In this document: positions 1-12,129 of the stretch, one piece after another
Position numbering within the stretch: the stretch's first letter is position 1
Layout of the letters: every line of letters begins with the position of its first letter
Source of the DNA: Rehmannia glutinosa
Lineage: Eukaryota; Streptophyta; Magnoliopsida; Lamiales; Orobanchaceae
NCBI GenBank assembly: GCA_016081115.2
Contig: JABTTQ020003424.1
Span: forward strand, 434,001 to 498,000
Direction: 5' to 3'
DNA: 64,000 nucleotides
Translations under genes and position numbers: made by a program
The notes under the pieces: model-generated
The model's database searches: none
The model's input: the letters and a program-made list of their open reading frames with translations, nothing else
What the model was told of the DNA's origin: nothing

Positions 1-712
1 AAGACCATGCTTATTAAGCATGCCTAACCTTTTACCTTACCAAGGACTTGAGCCACTAAATTGACAACCCCAAAAAAAATTGAAATGATGCCAATTGCAA
101 GTATGTTGTAGGAGGGGGTTGACACCTAGCAATATGGGAAATGAAGACTTTCATTCATTCACCTTACACTTAGAAAATTTTCTCCAAAGTGAAACAAGCA
201 ACACCTCATCTACCAAGTTCTAAGGGGCCGAAAATTCTAAGGAAAAGGTAAGGAGAAAATCCTACAATTCTTCTTCTATATCAAACTTAGCTTTCTACTA
301 TCCTTTAACTAGAGCTCTTGACTTATAGGTTGAAGAAAGGGGGCAAATTTTGGAGAGCTTAGGCTTGAGGTTGAAGCATTGGAAGCACTCAAGAAGCAAG
401 TTAAGATAAAGATTTACCCCAATATTTTCCTTACGAATTCTTTTTTTTTTTTTTTTTTTTTTTCATTTTCCATCCCTTGACACCCTTAAAAACCACCATA
501 TAGGGGTTGTTTTAAGGTCTTGAGGGGACCTAGAAGGAACTTACAAAAAACTAGAAGCAACCTTACAAGAACAAATAAGAGGTGGGTGAATTCTTTAAAA
601 ACTCATGACTTTATTTGCATAAACTAGCATGTTTTTTTTGTGTGTGTTATGTTGTTATATTTCTGGAAATAAGATGATATAAAAAAAATCAGTTTTATTT
701 CTGGAATTTTCG

Positions 713-743
<31 letters not shown>

Positions 744-3080
744 CTAGGTGTATGCAAACTTAAGTCAAAAGTGATTTTACTTAGATAAAAACAACTTTTG
801 TATGCTTATATTATTTCTTGTGTCATAATGTATGTATTTTATTTTATAATATATATTTCTGGAAATTTTAGTCTCTTATATTTCTGAAAAATTCAAAATA
901 TATATATATATATGTGTATAGAAAACTAAGACACGTTCGACAAAAAAAAATATAGAAAACTAAGACAAAAGTGATTTTTAGAAATAGCTTTTGTGAGTTT
1001 TTAGGCCTTTTGTTATATATGAGCTCAACTAACTTAGATTATGAGAAAAATACTTTTAATATATCATATCAATAATCTGGACTTGAGGACTTGTGAACAA
1101 AATCGGGTTTGGGCCTTTTTTGCAAATAAGACAAAATATAGGGCAAAAAATGAAAAATACCAAAAACTGAGGGACCACTATACAAATTTCGAAATTTGCA
1201 CTGAAATTACTGTAATATAAATAAAAATAATAATTGAGACCCTCCGGGTCAAACAAATACGAATATACGAATTTTAGACACTTAAATGAAATTTCCAACC
1301 TTTAAGGGGCTAAACTGTAAATTTCGAAAATCTGGAAAGTTACTGTCCCGAAAACTTTATGAGATTATTTTAATTAATATTCTGGACCTTTAATTCAAAT
1401 TTCACGAAAAACGGGCTTGAAACGTGCCCTTAACGGTAAAAATTGCCTTTAGGGTTTAAATGGAATTTTTAGAAAATTGGTACTAAATCTGAAAATTTTT
1501 TAAAACTGTTTTTAATCTACAAACTTACTACCGCAAAGAAATTATTAGACTTGAAATCTCATTAAAACCTTTTTCGGTAAGAGATATCCATTTTTAAAAG
1601 TATCGGTTCAAAATAATAAATTTGGAGAAAACTGGGACTGACCTGCAATTTTCAAAAATTTGACCCTAAGGCCCAGAAAATATGATTCCTTTTAATATTT
1701 AGAAGAATTAGGGACTGGCCTTGCCCTTTTCCGAGTCCGGGATCACAACTTATGGAATTTTTAAAACCTGCCTAAATCTTCATCTTTAATTAAAATATTT
1801 TATTTTAAAATAGGGATTTACCAAGGTCATAGGAATTATTTTATCTTCAAAAATTCAGTTTATTTATAAAACATTATTTATTTTATTTAATTAAAATTTC
1901 TATTTTCTTTTAAATTATTATCCGAATATTGTTCGGGATTTTCATACCGACTAATTGTTATGATAATAAGGCGAATATCTCGCCCGCATAATCCGAACCT
2001 TATTAAGAACTCCGGCATAATACAAAGAATCAAAGAATAGAACCGGCTAGATTTCCCCCCGATATCTATGCCGTGTCAATGACCGACTAACTGAATATCG
2101 GACGCGGCGATTCTATGAACACGCCGGTCCTACTGACTGACTGACCTGGTTGGCGTCACACTTTTGTGCGCAACCATCTGATATGAATTGACGGATTTAT
2201 GGAATGGATAAGTCGCGTATAGGATGGGTAGCTTGGCTACAGTCTCATACCAGTCTCCATCGTCCAACTCCCAACCTTGAGCCGGACAGGAGAGTCTAGC
2301 GGGTGATTGGGTCATAGAATTCTGGGTATAATCATGATTATGACGTTCTCCGAGCTTAGCTGGCTCCACTGTGGAGACGTCGTGCCAACTGGGATAGCGG
2401 CTTCAGCCCTATCGGCGTAGGGATAATGTGTGTTTGGGAGATGATGTTTGATCGACACTTTCATGCACAACCAATCGATATGAATTGTGACCGACTAGGT
2501 TGGCGTCACACTTTCGTGTGCAACCAACTCGATCCGAATTGAATGATCGACCGCAAAATAATATCAATAAAACTATTAAGTATATGAAAATGTCATTGCA
2601 CGTTTCTTGCATCAAAACTCATGAAACGATTTTAATGCATAAAATACAAGCCTCACTTGCACATACACCGACCACACCCACTGAGAATTTTTGTCTCACT
2701 CCCGCCTATTTTTTCCCAACTAGAGGATGAGACCTGTCGGAGAAAGGAAGCGGCGAAGACCTTAATGCAACCGACTAATCTTATATCTTACCGGACCTTT
2801 AGTCAACTGAATCTTATTTATGTTATTTTGATGAACGCACAATTGTGAAATTTGTAATAGCCGGACGTAGGACCCGTAGAAATATTTTGAACAATGATGT
2901 ACCTTTATTATTTCATTGCGACATTTGGACTTAGACTATTTTGACATTATGTAAGATTTGGGATTTTCTGTTATGATTGAATTACTTTTATGAATGAATA
3001 ATTGGTTTATTTCGGGCCTACTTAAGTAAACTGGCCTAAGTTCGTTTGACTGTGTCACGGTTCCGAGTTGGGGCGTGACA
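1..3080 (+). repeat. Probable Ty3/gypsy-type long LTR or LTR fragment
   Basis: No host gene is visible here. The stretch ends at a palindromic pair, TGTCACGG at about 3054 and GGGCGTGACA at 3071-3080, the kind of terminus common in plant Ty3/gypsy LTRs. Around 2148, 2450 and 2497 a sub-repeat recurs with the core TGGCGTCACACTTT followed by GCAACCA and ATGAATTG. Other contents are a poly-T run at about 440-462 and (TA)n at 715-743. I found no matching 5' terminus or target-site duplication, so this may be a fragment or run in from the left edge. The assignment to gypsy is by style of terminus only. Confidence 0.35.
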
Positions 3081-3956
3081 CGACGTGTATAAATAATATT
3101 TGGAATACGACATGAAATATATGATCAGAAAGAACCAAATATAAAGGATGAAATGATATGACTTGTAAATAGTCTTCATTTCTTGACAATGCATTTTTAT
3201 TTAATAATAGAAATATATATAGTATAGTAGATATATAAAAAATTAAAAACCAAAAATAAAAATAAATATAAACTTACGAACCAAAACAAAATTGAGCCAA
3301 TATTTGGTAGTTAAAATTTCTATATATTACTTTCGTAAAAAAATTCCCTATATTACTCAAATAGTACGTTATAAATATATATATATATATATATATTTAT
3401 ATTTTCTTCAATTAAATTTCCAATAAATAAATTTATAATATATTCACACATCTAAGATACATAATATTTTTTTTATTTAGTAGAGGAACGAACACACACA
3501 TTCGTATGTGATCGAATTCGGGTCAATCGCCCTTACAACACATGCAGTTTCCAATATCCATTAATATTATACTGTCAGGGCCCTTTGCCTTTGTTGATGG
3601 GATTAGATAAGTTTTTGGGATTTGTTAGAATTACACTGTTCATTGATTATGATTAATATTTTATTTGGGATTTATGATTGAATTATGAATTTTTTAAAAG
3701 TGATATTCAAATTTATGTTTGGCATTATGGACTGAATGTGATAATATATTAATATATTTAAAAGACTGAAATACCTTACATTTTTAAGAAGAAAATTCAA
3801 TGTCATATCTCACAAAAAAAGGTTTCAAGACACCCATGTGCCTCAATTCGGTCTAAGGGGACACAATCGTCATTGGGCAAGAGTGAAAAGTGTGTGATTA
3901 GATAATAACAGCCCCTGGGCGATAATAGCCTATCAATTGACACCACGATTTTTTCA
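3081..3956. other. AT-rich intergenic sequence
   Basis: No gene recognised. It holds a short (TA)n run near 3376-3396 and AT-rich sequence with no paired terminal repeats that I can see. It is the upstream flank of the RRP7 promoter. Confidence 0.5.
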
Positions 3957-4083
3957 TGGGCCGTTCACTAGTGTCGGGCCCGTCTCCAAAATTCCAAACA
4001 TCTTTGAAACCCGATTATGGCTTATCCTAAATTTTCCACATTCGCAAACAAGTTGTCGACTAAACCCCTTCCTATAAACCCTA
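3957..4083 (+). promoter_or_regulatory. RRP7 core promoter: site II elements plus telo-box
   Basis: TGGGCC at 3957-3962 and GGGCCC at 3976-3981 are site II-type elements. AAACCCTA at 4076-4083 is a telo-box lying about 35 bp before the chosen start codon. In plants the pairing of site II motifs with a telo-box is typical of ribosomal-protein and ribosome-biogenesis genes, which fits the gene downstream. The motifs are seen directly; the regulatory role is inferred. Confidence 0.6.
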
Positions 4084-4116
4084 GTTTTGCTCGAAAGAGA
4101 AGAATATAGTCGAGAT

Positions 4117-5424
4117 ATGGGAGCAGAGGATTCACGCAAGAAGCTAAAAAGGAAGAAAAATATAAATATGAAGAAGAAGAGGGAAGATGACTTGGAGATG
4201 GGGAATTCTCGGCTTTCTCAAAAAGGTACTTATCTTTTTACTATTAAATGTTGTGTTTTCTTGGATGTTTTTTAATTGTTATGCTTTTTTGTTTTCACAC
4301 ACTAGTATCGAATCGTGATATTCGAGATTTACGTGGGTAGAAGCTAGATATTATCGATAATGAAAACTCAGGAACTAATCAATCTGTTAATTAATCATTA
4401 AAAATTATTTAAGTGAAAGGATTTGCTCGAATAATTAAGTGTATGGTAGAGCAAAGCAACAATGGAGTATGTTCTCCCAGCGAAAGAAGTATTGGGGGAA
4501 AAATGGTGAACTTTAATTCTTTTACTCTAGTCTACCTTTTGTTTCTTTCTTCTTTGAGTTTGACGGAAAGTTGGTTACTGCGTTTTTGATAAGTTAGTGT
4601 GAATGTACGGCGCATAAGCATTAATCGGCTATTGTGAATCTGCGATCTTGTGGGATGATAATATGTTAGATATGTGTGTGATGCACATTAATTTGGATGA
4701 AAATTGGTTTTTCACCTTTGGATACCGAAAGCACAAGAATGAAGTTTTTAGCGAGAGGTGGAAATGGTTCTTGATTAAAGGTTGGAAGTAAATCCTCTTG
4801 TTATTTTTGTCAACATTTGTCCTCCTTTACTTCTTTTTTTCCTTCCAACTTATTCTTTTTTATGTTTCTTATATTTTTGGCTCGGTGGGGACATGGTCGT
4901 TTCCACCGCTCATCTGTGCTAAATACCGTTTTTACACGCAAGGGAAGCTTAGCTAACGAGGAAGACAAGAACAACAACATTATCAAGAAGAAGATGAAGA
5001 AGATGAGATCTCCGTGGATATTGCCAACAAAGATGATCCTGAGATGTTTGAACTACCCAATATCAAAGGTAGACTAACATACCGGATATTTCAATAGTAA
5101 TCATACGTCGAGTTTATATTATTCACTTGTAATTATGTTATGAGAAGAGGAAACACACAAAACAAGTGGAGGAAAAAAAAAAGTAAGAAGTTGAGAAATA
5201 ACAAAATACGAGAATGGTAAGATAACCAAAACAGAATCGAAGATTTAGATACACTACACAAAAGAATGAAATCAAGATGGAATTTCTTGTAAAAATTATG
5301 ATAGAAGTGAATTAGCGAGAAGATAAAGTGCAGAAGTCGAGGAAGAAGAAGAGGAAAAATGTTGAGAGTATCAGCAAGGTTGATGAATTCAATGAGAAAG
5401 ATGAGGCATCTGAACAACGAAGTG
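4117..5424 (+). CDS. RRP7: Ribosomal RNA-processing protein 7 homolog, N-terminal half (exons 1-3)
   Basis: RRP7 acts in the nucleolus in 18S pre-rRNA processing and small-subunit assembly. I read exon 1 as 4117-4225, exon 2 as 4961-5068 and exon 3 as 5320-5424, each flanked by GT and AG, each ending in phase 1. The start ATG at 4117 is the first after the telo-box; exon 1 gives MGAEDSRKKLKRKK, strongly basic. Exon 2 is acidic, with an EEDEEDEI run and then DPEMFELPNIK. Exon 3 has a basic nuclear-type stretch, KSRKKKRKN. The N-terminus of RRP7 is poorly conserved, so identity rests on three points. The phase and total length fit exons 4-8 at 34289-36882. The promoter is of ribosome-biogenesis type. 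A copy of the RRP7 exon 6 acceptor lies downstream at 11311. Exon 2's short acceptor is the least certain boundary. This could instead be the surviving 5' half of a decayed tandem copy. Confidence 0.6.
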
Positions 5425-5545
5425 GTATGTAATATGAAAAGATAATCATTTTCCATGTTCTTTATGCATAAATTACTACGGTGCATATTCTAGTTTAATA
5501 AATAACAGTACTACATCCTATTTTCTCGATGCTATATGCCACCAG

Positions 5546-5559
5546 TAGGTTTAGCGTAC
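5546..5559. repeat. Left target-site duplication of the LINE
   Basis: TAGGTTTAGCGTAC here matches TAGGTTTAGCCTAC at 11212-11225 with one mismatch. The poly-T start of the reverse-strand LINE follows directly, so this marks its insertion point in the intron after exon 3. Confidence 0.8.
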
Positions 5560-5806
5560 TTTTTTTTTTTTAAAAGCAAAATAACACCTGGGGTGGGGGA
5601 TTGAGGCGTGATCCCCTACCTGTATATCAAATAATCAAAATGTCATACAATGTCATGCCCGTCAAGGCGAGAGAAAATCAAAGAACAAATAACCTATCAC
5701 TACGATATCTAGAAAGACTATCATAATGAGATATCTAAAAATAAAAGGAGAACCAATGATTTATGAAAATCAAGCTCGGATATCCCTTGGTCCATCCGAA
5801 TGAGCG

Positions 5807-6534
5807 CTAGGAGGTGGTGAGAAGCCGTGCCCTCATTAACAATGTGATCGCCCGAGGCGCAGCCTCCCAACTCGCAAGGTGATCTCGCCGGTCGATTCCT
5901 CTCTCGTGTATGTGGGAAATCGAATCAAGGTCCTCGGATGTTCCGAATGCGAATCGGGGTGTCTTGAACCGCCAAGAGCCAAGGCCACCGGAAGTGATCG
6001 TGGTGACCACCGCCGCATCCAACTCGATCCAAATCAAGAGAAAAAGACGGGCATGCCGCTTGAGCCCCATCTCTAGCGCTAGAAGCTCGGCATGAAAGCT
6101 AGACACCGCTGGAGAGAACAATGAAAAGCCAACATAAGTCCGCCCGAATGATCTCGAATCAATCCCCTCCGCCAAAGAATCAAAGTGTCCCGATCAAATG
6201 AACCATCCGTGTTCACTTGATCCGAGGAGACCGAGGGGCTCGCCAAATCACAATCCTCGACTGCGTGGAACCCGTGGTGGAGCACTCCCGCAAAAAGCCA
6301 ACAATAGGGAAGCATCCGGACAATCTGATGGGTTTGACGCCGACCGAAACAAGAATCCGAGATACCGCTCCACCGCCAAATAATGTGAGATGCCAAGAAA
6401 GGAAGGTGTCGATGCTTGACACAATTCCTTTCCGTCCGGACAAACCATAAAATCAAGCAGAGAACCAAGAAACTCAAATGCCTCGTGTGTGATCCGTGTG
6501 TGCGATTCCTCCAAAAAGAAAGGAACAATATCAT
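5807..6534 (-). pseudogene. LINE ORF2 C-terminal RNase H-like domain, broken
   Basis: Two overlapping minus-strand frames carry pieces typical of the RNase H domain at the end of plant L1 ORF2. One contains VNTDGSFD and then IRDHSGG, the first catalytic strand. The next contains FHAELLALEMGL, the strand with the catalytic glutamate. They are in different frames, so at least one frameshift separates them. The domain would remove RNA from RNA-DNA hybrids during retrotransposition; this copy cannot encode an intact one. Confidence 0.6.
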
Positions 6535-7299
6535 ATCGTGGTGTGTGGAAGTGTAGTGTCAAACCAAGGAAGAAAGTGATTCCACACTGATCGAACAAAA
6601 GATATCATTCATCAAAAAGAGGTGAGGGATAGATTCGACTGAGGAGATGAATGTGGATTATTCAAGCAACAACAACAACGTGAGGCAAGGAAGTGCCACG
6701 TGCGAAGCTTGATATCCACAGAAGACGACACGAAGGAGGCGCCAAAGGAATATAGAGATAGTAGGAATAAGAGCATCGTTCCAAATGGCACCATACGAGA
6801 AGGCTCGAGCATTTCTACCCGGAGAGAATCCCAAGCGGGAAGACATAGAGAACCCACCATGATAGGTAAACATCCACCGCATGATATCCTCGGACTTCAA
6901 AGAATCGGAACCCCGGATATATCCTCAATGAGATTCTCGAAAGCCCACATCCGGAGACCAAGACTCGATACAATCTATCTCTATCCCACATACCATCGCG
7001 AATGAATCACTTAACCGTCATATGACCCAACGGGCCGATCCAAACAATGATCAAGCGGCCGATGCCCAAACCAAGTATCATCGTAAACCGACACGGCTAC
7101 CATCGCAATGGACCGTAAAAATCCGCACCGGGCTCGAATACCGATCCGCCTCAAGCGCTCCACCGATGACTATGATTATGTGTTACAGAGGCTCACAGGA
7201 GACCGAAGCCCATTGTAACAATACTTGCCGATCAAGAATTGAGCCCACAATGAATGGACCTCGCGTAACCTCCACCACAACTTGTAAATCAAGGCGTCA

Positions 7300-8733
7300 A
7301 CAATATCTAAAAGTCGGCGCAACCCCCCCACCTCGTAAATAGGATGACGATAATATCCCAATCGATCCAATGAGTCTTCTTCGTCCCGCATAGGAACCCC
7401 AGGAAGAATCTAGCCATGATCTCGCTCCAATCGCTGCAGAATCGTCTTTCGCGGCCGCATGACTCAAGAATATGCAACGGGGTGGCCATTAGCGTGCTTC
7501 GAATAAGAGTGAGCCTACCACCAAAGGAGAGATGTCGATCGACCACCCAAAGAACTCTATCCAACATCCCTCGAATCACCTGGGAGGAAGAGCTCTTTCG
7601 TCATTCGCCCCTTCGAACAAAGGGACACCCAAATAAGTTATCGGCAAGTCATCGCGAACAAAGCCTCGCCACCATGAACCATGTGCTCCCAACCGTCAAT
7701 GTAACGTGGGGCGTAGAAAGAATCTACTTTTCGGACATCGACCCGGTGGCCGTAAGTAGCGAGAATAGTGCTCCGAAAGTGCCTCAACGTGACGAGGCCA
7801 TCGTCGCCGACGCCCTAGTGAAGATAACAACATCATCAAAGATAGGCCAAATGAGTCACCGGAAAACCCCATCGCGTCCGATAAATCATATCCCGGTGTC
7901 GTCTAATAATGGAATCCAATCCCGGGATAAATACTCCGCCGCAGAACAAACAAGCGCAGAGATAGAGAGATCCCCTCGCCGCAGCCCCCCGAGTCGAAGG
8001 AAAATATCCGAAGGGATACCATTAACTAGAACGAGAGAAGCCGCAGTTGCTCAATACAACCGCCAACCATATCAATCCACCGAACTGGGAAGCCCATGTG
8101 AATCATAGTTGTATACAAGAAATCCCATCGCACCCTATCATAAGCTTTAGCCATATCCGACTTCATCACCACATTAAGAATCTTCGTAGCTAGCCGATAT
8201 CATGGATAAGCTCCCGCGCGAGTAATATGTTATCCGAGATGACACGACCGGTGTGAAACCACTGATTCGGCGACACAATCAAAGGCGAGTAATCGAGACC
8301 AACCGCACATTCATAATCTTAGAGATAATCTTATTCGCCACGTTGCACAAAGCATCGGTCGAAACTCAGTCCACTTCTGAGGGTGAGGAACCTTCGGAAT
8401 GAGAACTATAGATGTAGCCGTGAATGTGGACGACATGAGATTACCCGAGAAAAAGTCAACCACCGCATCCTCAACATCCGATCCGATTTAAATCCCAACA
8501 AAGTCTTTGAAAGAACAAAGATGAGAATCCATCGGCCCCGAAAAGCTAGACGGATCAATCCCAAACACCGCATCGTGAACCTCCTGAGCCGTCGGCATAA
8601 CACAAAGTCCATCAAGATCAACGGAATCAGGAAGCCGGGGAAAGAACTCATCTACAGGGAGAGTCAGATACTCCAAGTCAAGTCAATAAGGATGAAAGAA
8701 TCGAATCGCCGACTTAATCTCGAATCTGTGTGA
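7300..8733 (-). pseudogene. LINE ORF2 reverse transcriptase, frameshifted
   Basis: The region at 8488-8676 encodes the usual lead-in of plant L1 reverse transcriptase, with EVHDAVFGIDPSSFSGP, the part just before the first polymerase motif. Near 7825-7850 (minus strand) a THLAY stretch is followed in another frame by FDDVVIFTRASAT, matching the FADD catalytic block with a frameshift next to it. The sequence at 7416-8108 is open on the plus strand only as antisense of this gene. No continuous reading frame remains. Confidence 0.6.
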
Positions 8734-9194
8734 TCACCACTCCATCATCGTCAATCGAGTGAATCCTAGCGCGACACCGCTTCGTTTTAACAAACCGTGG
8801 AAAAACTTAGTGTTGCGCTCCCCTCGATCGCCCACTTAATCGCAGCTTTCTCGGCGCCAAAATCCTCTTCCATTTTCAAACGTAGCTCGTATTTTAAGCC
8901 CACACGATGTAGCTCACCCGATGAGTCGGGAGACGGATCACTATCATATACGCCTGAGCCACAAACCGCCTCATCGGCCGTCTAACCCGATCAAAAACAT
9001 TACCAAACGTCTGGTGATTCCAAATCTTGAGTCTGCGCTTGACCTGTTCAACTTCAGGCCGCAAGCTCCTCATTCCAAAACAACTGGGATGCCCCCATGC
9101 TTCCTCGACAACCCGCAAAAAAAAAAAGTATGGTGACGTATCCACATATCGAAATCGGAAAGAAGAACGAGGCACATGCGGTTCAAACGACAAG

Positions 9195-9874
9195 ATATGA
9201 GTAAAGGAGCATGATCGAGCGAACACGAGATAAATGCGTAACAATAGAAGAAGTAAACACATCACCCAAAGTGTTCATTATACAAAGCCCTATCAAGTCT
9301 CTCCACGAAGCCCACCTCTAGCCCACGTAAAGATAGGCCCCTCACACCCCGCATCAAATAACTCACAATCCGCAATCATATAAGCAAAATTTAACATCTC
9401 ATCAGACCTATCAGAAGTACCACCAATCCTCTCATGATCATGCAAAAAAATGTTAAAGTCACCGCTAACAAGCCAGGGTAACCCCTCCATACTAATCGCA
9501 ATCTCACGCAAGGTATCCCACAAAACACATCTAGCTACTCTATCACATTTAGCATACACAAAAGTCAAATAAATAGGCTGAGGCAACAAAGCAGATGTCA
9601 ACCTACAATGTAAAAGTTGTGCATGATCAACAAGAATGTCAAAATGAAAATGAGCAGCAGACATAATCCATATATGATTAGAACAATTAGATAAGCCATC
9701 TTCAAAGCCAAATCTACGACAATAGAAACTAAACTCAGGCAAAGTCATGGGTTCTAAAAGCGCAACAAAAGGCAATTTATGACGAGAAATTAACGCATGC
9801 AAATGACGTTGGCTACCCGGATTAGCGATACCCCTCACATTCCACGTTAAAAATTTAATCGACATAATTAACAA
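9195..9874 (-). pseudogene. LINE ORF2 endonuclease (APE type)
   Basis: A minus-strand frame of 193 codons (9293-9874) opens with IKFLTWNVRGIANPGSQRH and contains LLEPM and LVSGDFN. These match the N-terminal Asn, Glu and Asp/Asn catalytic blocks of apurinic-type endonucleases of plant L1 elements. The closing catalytic block, SLDHAPLLI, is present at about 9195-9215 but in a different frame, so the domain is frameshifted. The enzyme would nick target DNA to prime reverse transcription. It is the best-preserved part of the element. Confidence 0.82.
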
Positions 9875-9972
9875 TTAGGATGAGAAGAGGAATCAGAAAC
9901 ACCTGATCGATTTTGTGCTCGTTGGCTCCCTCCTTTAGCTAAAAGGGTGTGAACGAGCTTTCCCAATTTAGC

Positions 9973-11153
9973 TCATTTTTTTGGCAACTTGGGAAATTTA
10001 TCTGCTCCACCTTTCTTGAACGATTCTGACTTTTTCGGAAGACTGAGGTTGTCCGCACGACTAACCTTTTTTCTGACACCTTGTTGCAATTTTGAATCAT
10101 TTATATTGGTGGAATTTTTCAAACAAAATTTATCCAATTTGTCAACATCCCCTTTCAGCTGAACATATGGAATCCCACCTTGTTGTTGTTCTAGATCAAC
10201 TATATTAGGGCCATTAACGGGTTGGGCTGCCATGGGAGTATTAGTATGGGCTGTAGATGAGTTAATGTTGGGCTCAAGGGAATTAGTGGAGTCATGTGGG
10301 CCATGGGACGATGCAGATGAAGAATGGAGCTGGACGGCCTGGACCACAACGGCTTGATGGGCTGAAATATGTTGGGCCCGTGAATATATATTGGCTTAGA
10401 AGCACATGCCGTAGACCAATCCTTTCCATCTGTCTAAAGAAACCGACCAGGATGGCTTGAGTGTGGGACGATTGACAGTTGGGCTAGAGAGATTGGGCAC
10501 CGGGCACGATGGGCCGACCGGGCAGGGTCGTTCGTGAGGAGGGCTGCTCGAGGAAGAGTGGCCCATTGGAACATGTTGACTGGAAATAGGTTGCAAAGGG
10601 GACAAACAAACACCTGGGCCCGCAGAGCTTGTGACCGTTGTGCATGGGTAGGAAAAGGTATTTGGACCAATGGAATTGTTTATGTTAAAATCCAACATGT
10701 GCTGAGCATGCTGACCATCTTCCACCTTTTGAGCATGGAAAGGTGTTGAGGTGGGACCAATCAAATGCCCATTAATAACAAGTTGGCCAATCAAATTCTC
10801 CAAAGGTGATGCAATTTTTGAAAGTGCAGGGGGAATATATTCGGATAATGCGCCTTTATTCTGCCCTTTAATCACGCCTGCTGCCAAATCCGTCATAAAA
10901 TTCGAGCCGTTAAAAATGTTTTCGCCCACTATTTCGACCATATTCAAATTAGGGAATAAGAACGATTTTGCCCACTTATTTCGTTATTATCTGACAAAAT
11001 ATGGGGACCAATAGGGGAATGATTGAGATACCTAGGAGATCCATTAACTGCATAAGGAATAATAGCTCCATTTTCCAGGCCATTCAGACCGTTCCGAGAC
11101 GCATGCTTCTCTGCCACGTTGTCTTTATTAAAAGAAAGAATAGTAGGACACAA
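9973..11153 (-). pseudogene. LINE ORF1 C-terminal part, proline/serine-rich
   Basis: Three consecutive minus-strand frames (10944-11153, 10396-10947, 9973-10347) give a Pro/Ser/Asn-rich chain with a Lys-rich end. I see no zinc knuckle and no recognisable RNA-binding domain, which would lie upstream beyond the truncation point at 11211. Placement directly before the endonuclease and inside the target-site duplications is the reason for calling it ORF1. It is not a host gene as far as I can tell. Confidence 0.5.
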
Positions 11154-11211
11154 TTCTTTGTTGTCCGTATCTTGCCTGGACGCAGACGCATGCTCCTCTG
11201 CAAAGTTAGTT

Positions 11212-11225
11212 TAGGTTTAGCCTAC
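11212..11225. repeat. Right target-site duplication of the LINE
   Basis: TAGGTTTAGCCTAC, the partner of 5546-5559. The sequence after it, to 11349, is therefore the continuation of the pre-insertion RRP7 intron. Confidence 0.8.
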
Positions 11226-11310
11226 TTTTGTTTGATGCTTCTAAATTGAACATGGTGCGTGCGGACCAGTCTTCTTGAGAATGATTTACTTCATTTTGTA
11301 ATGAGTGGAT

Positions 11311-11349
11311 GAACCATGTTAAAATTGTCTTTGTTCAGAATGGATAACT
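11311..11349 (+). pseudogene. Copy of the RRP7 exon 6 acceptor and first bases of the exon
   Basis: These 39 bases match 35167-35205 with one mismatch. They include the end of the intron (TTGTCTTTGTTCAG) and the first 11 bases of exon 6 (AATGGATAACT). Immediately afterwards, at 11350, the copia LTR begins with TGTTGAG. In this left copy the exon is cut by the copia insertion. Exons 4 and 5 are not present between exon 3 and this point. It shows that the left locus once carried more of RRP7. Confidence 0.65.
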
Positions 11350-11924
11350 TGTTGAGTATTGATTCTGAAAAATTCCTGAAACTCTGATAACATCAGATTT
11401 AAAGCAGCAGGGTGAAGGGAATTTAATGAAAATCTGAGGAGTGCGATTTGCACTGACCTAAAGGATTATTTGTGCAATCCCCCAGGTTACAACAGATTCA
11501 TCTAGTATTAGAACTAGAAGCAGGAAACAAAGAAATTTGGTACTCCAACCCAGCAGCTGAAAATGAAAGCTAATGAAAAAGTACTCTGTTCTCTCTTGTT
11601 GGATGATAAAGTTCTGTGTATTTTTTGACAGAATGAGAAGTCTAGGTTTATAGACCAAGGCCCAACGTTAAATTCCATAAAATAAGGAATTCAGTTGACT
11701 AAAAATAAGGAACATATTTTACCCACTTTGAAAATATAACCTGATGTATTTGAAACTTTTACTAAGAGATAAACAACTTGACCAAGTCAATTGGATAAAG
11801 AAAGAATAATCTGATAACTTTAAAATTTTCGTTAAAATAATAAAGAGACAATTTGTTACTTAAAACTTGGTAATAGCTTTACAGTAAGACCAAGCAACTT
11901 TTGAAATACTGATTATATACAACA
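11350..11924 (-). repeat. 3' LTR of the truncated copia element
   Basis: It begins TGTTGAG and ends ATACAACA on the plus strand, so TG...CA on either strand. The next bases, ATCCCCCACATAT at 11925-11937, are a polypurine tract when read on the minus strand. Its only partner LTR has been deleted. Confidence 0.8.
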
Positions 11925-12129
11925 ATCCCCCACATATTTCAAAAGTTGTAAAGAATAAAGGAATTTTTACTGCTCGGTTAAGAGAGAGTAAGAATGCACC
12001 GAGACTGGTGTCTTTAGGACTATGAACCAGATCTAGTATGACAAGACATAACATATAGAGACTTGGTGAAGATTTAACTTCTATGAACCAAAGACTCTTT
12101 ATTGTATATTAGAGATCTTATCAATCACA

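Larger units (their letters stand above)
5560..11211 (-). mobile_element. L1-type LINE, 5'-truncated and decayed
   Basis: A 5.65-kb non-LTR retrotransposon on the minus strand. The poly-A tail is the poly-T at 5560-5571. Going 5' to 3' on the minus strand it holds the end of ORF1 (11153 to 9973), an APE-type endonuclease (9874 to about 9195), a reverse transcriptase (about 8700 to 7300), a zinc-finger/connection region, and an RNase H-like end (about 6330 to 5807). It is flanked by a 14-bp duplication of target DNA. The start of ORF1 is missing, so it is 5'-truncated. Many frameshifts and stops make it inactive. The part from 5780 to 9290 is visibly more G+C-rich than 9290-11211. It sits in the long RRP7 intron. 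Confidence 0.88.

Noticed and set aside
4817..5077. 86-codon frame reading through exon 2 of RRP7 in another frame
   Set aside because: The frame conflicts with the phase of exon 1; the acidic frame starting at 4961 keeps phase at both ends.
7416..8108. 230-codon plus-strand frame
   Set aside because: It is antisense to the LINE reverse transcriptase, Arg/Ser/Pro-rich in composition, and follows from the G+C-rich antisense strand.
10396..10947. Possible host gene rich in Pro and Ser
   Set aside because: It lies inside the LINE target duplications directly before the endonuclease, where ORF1 belongs.
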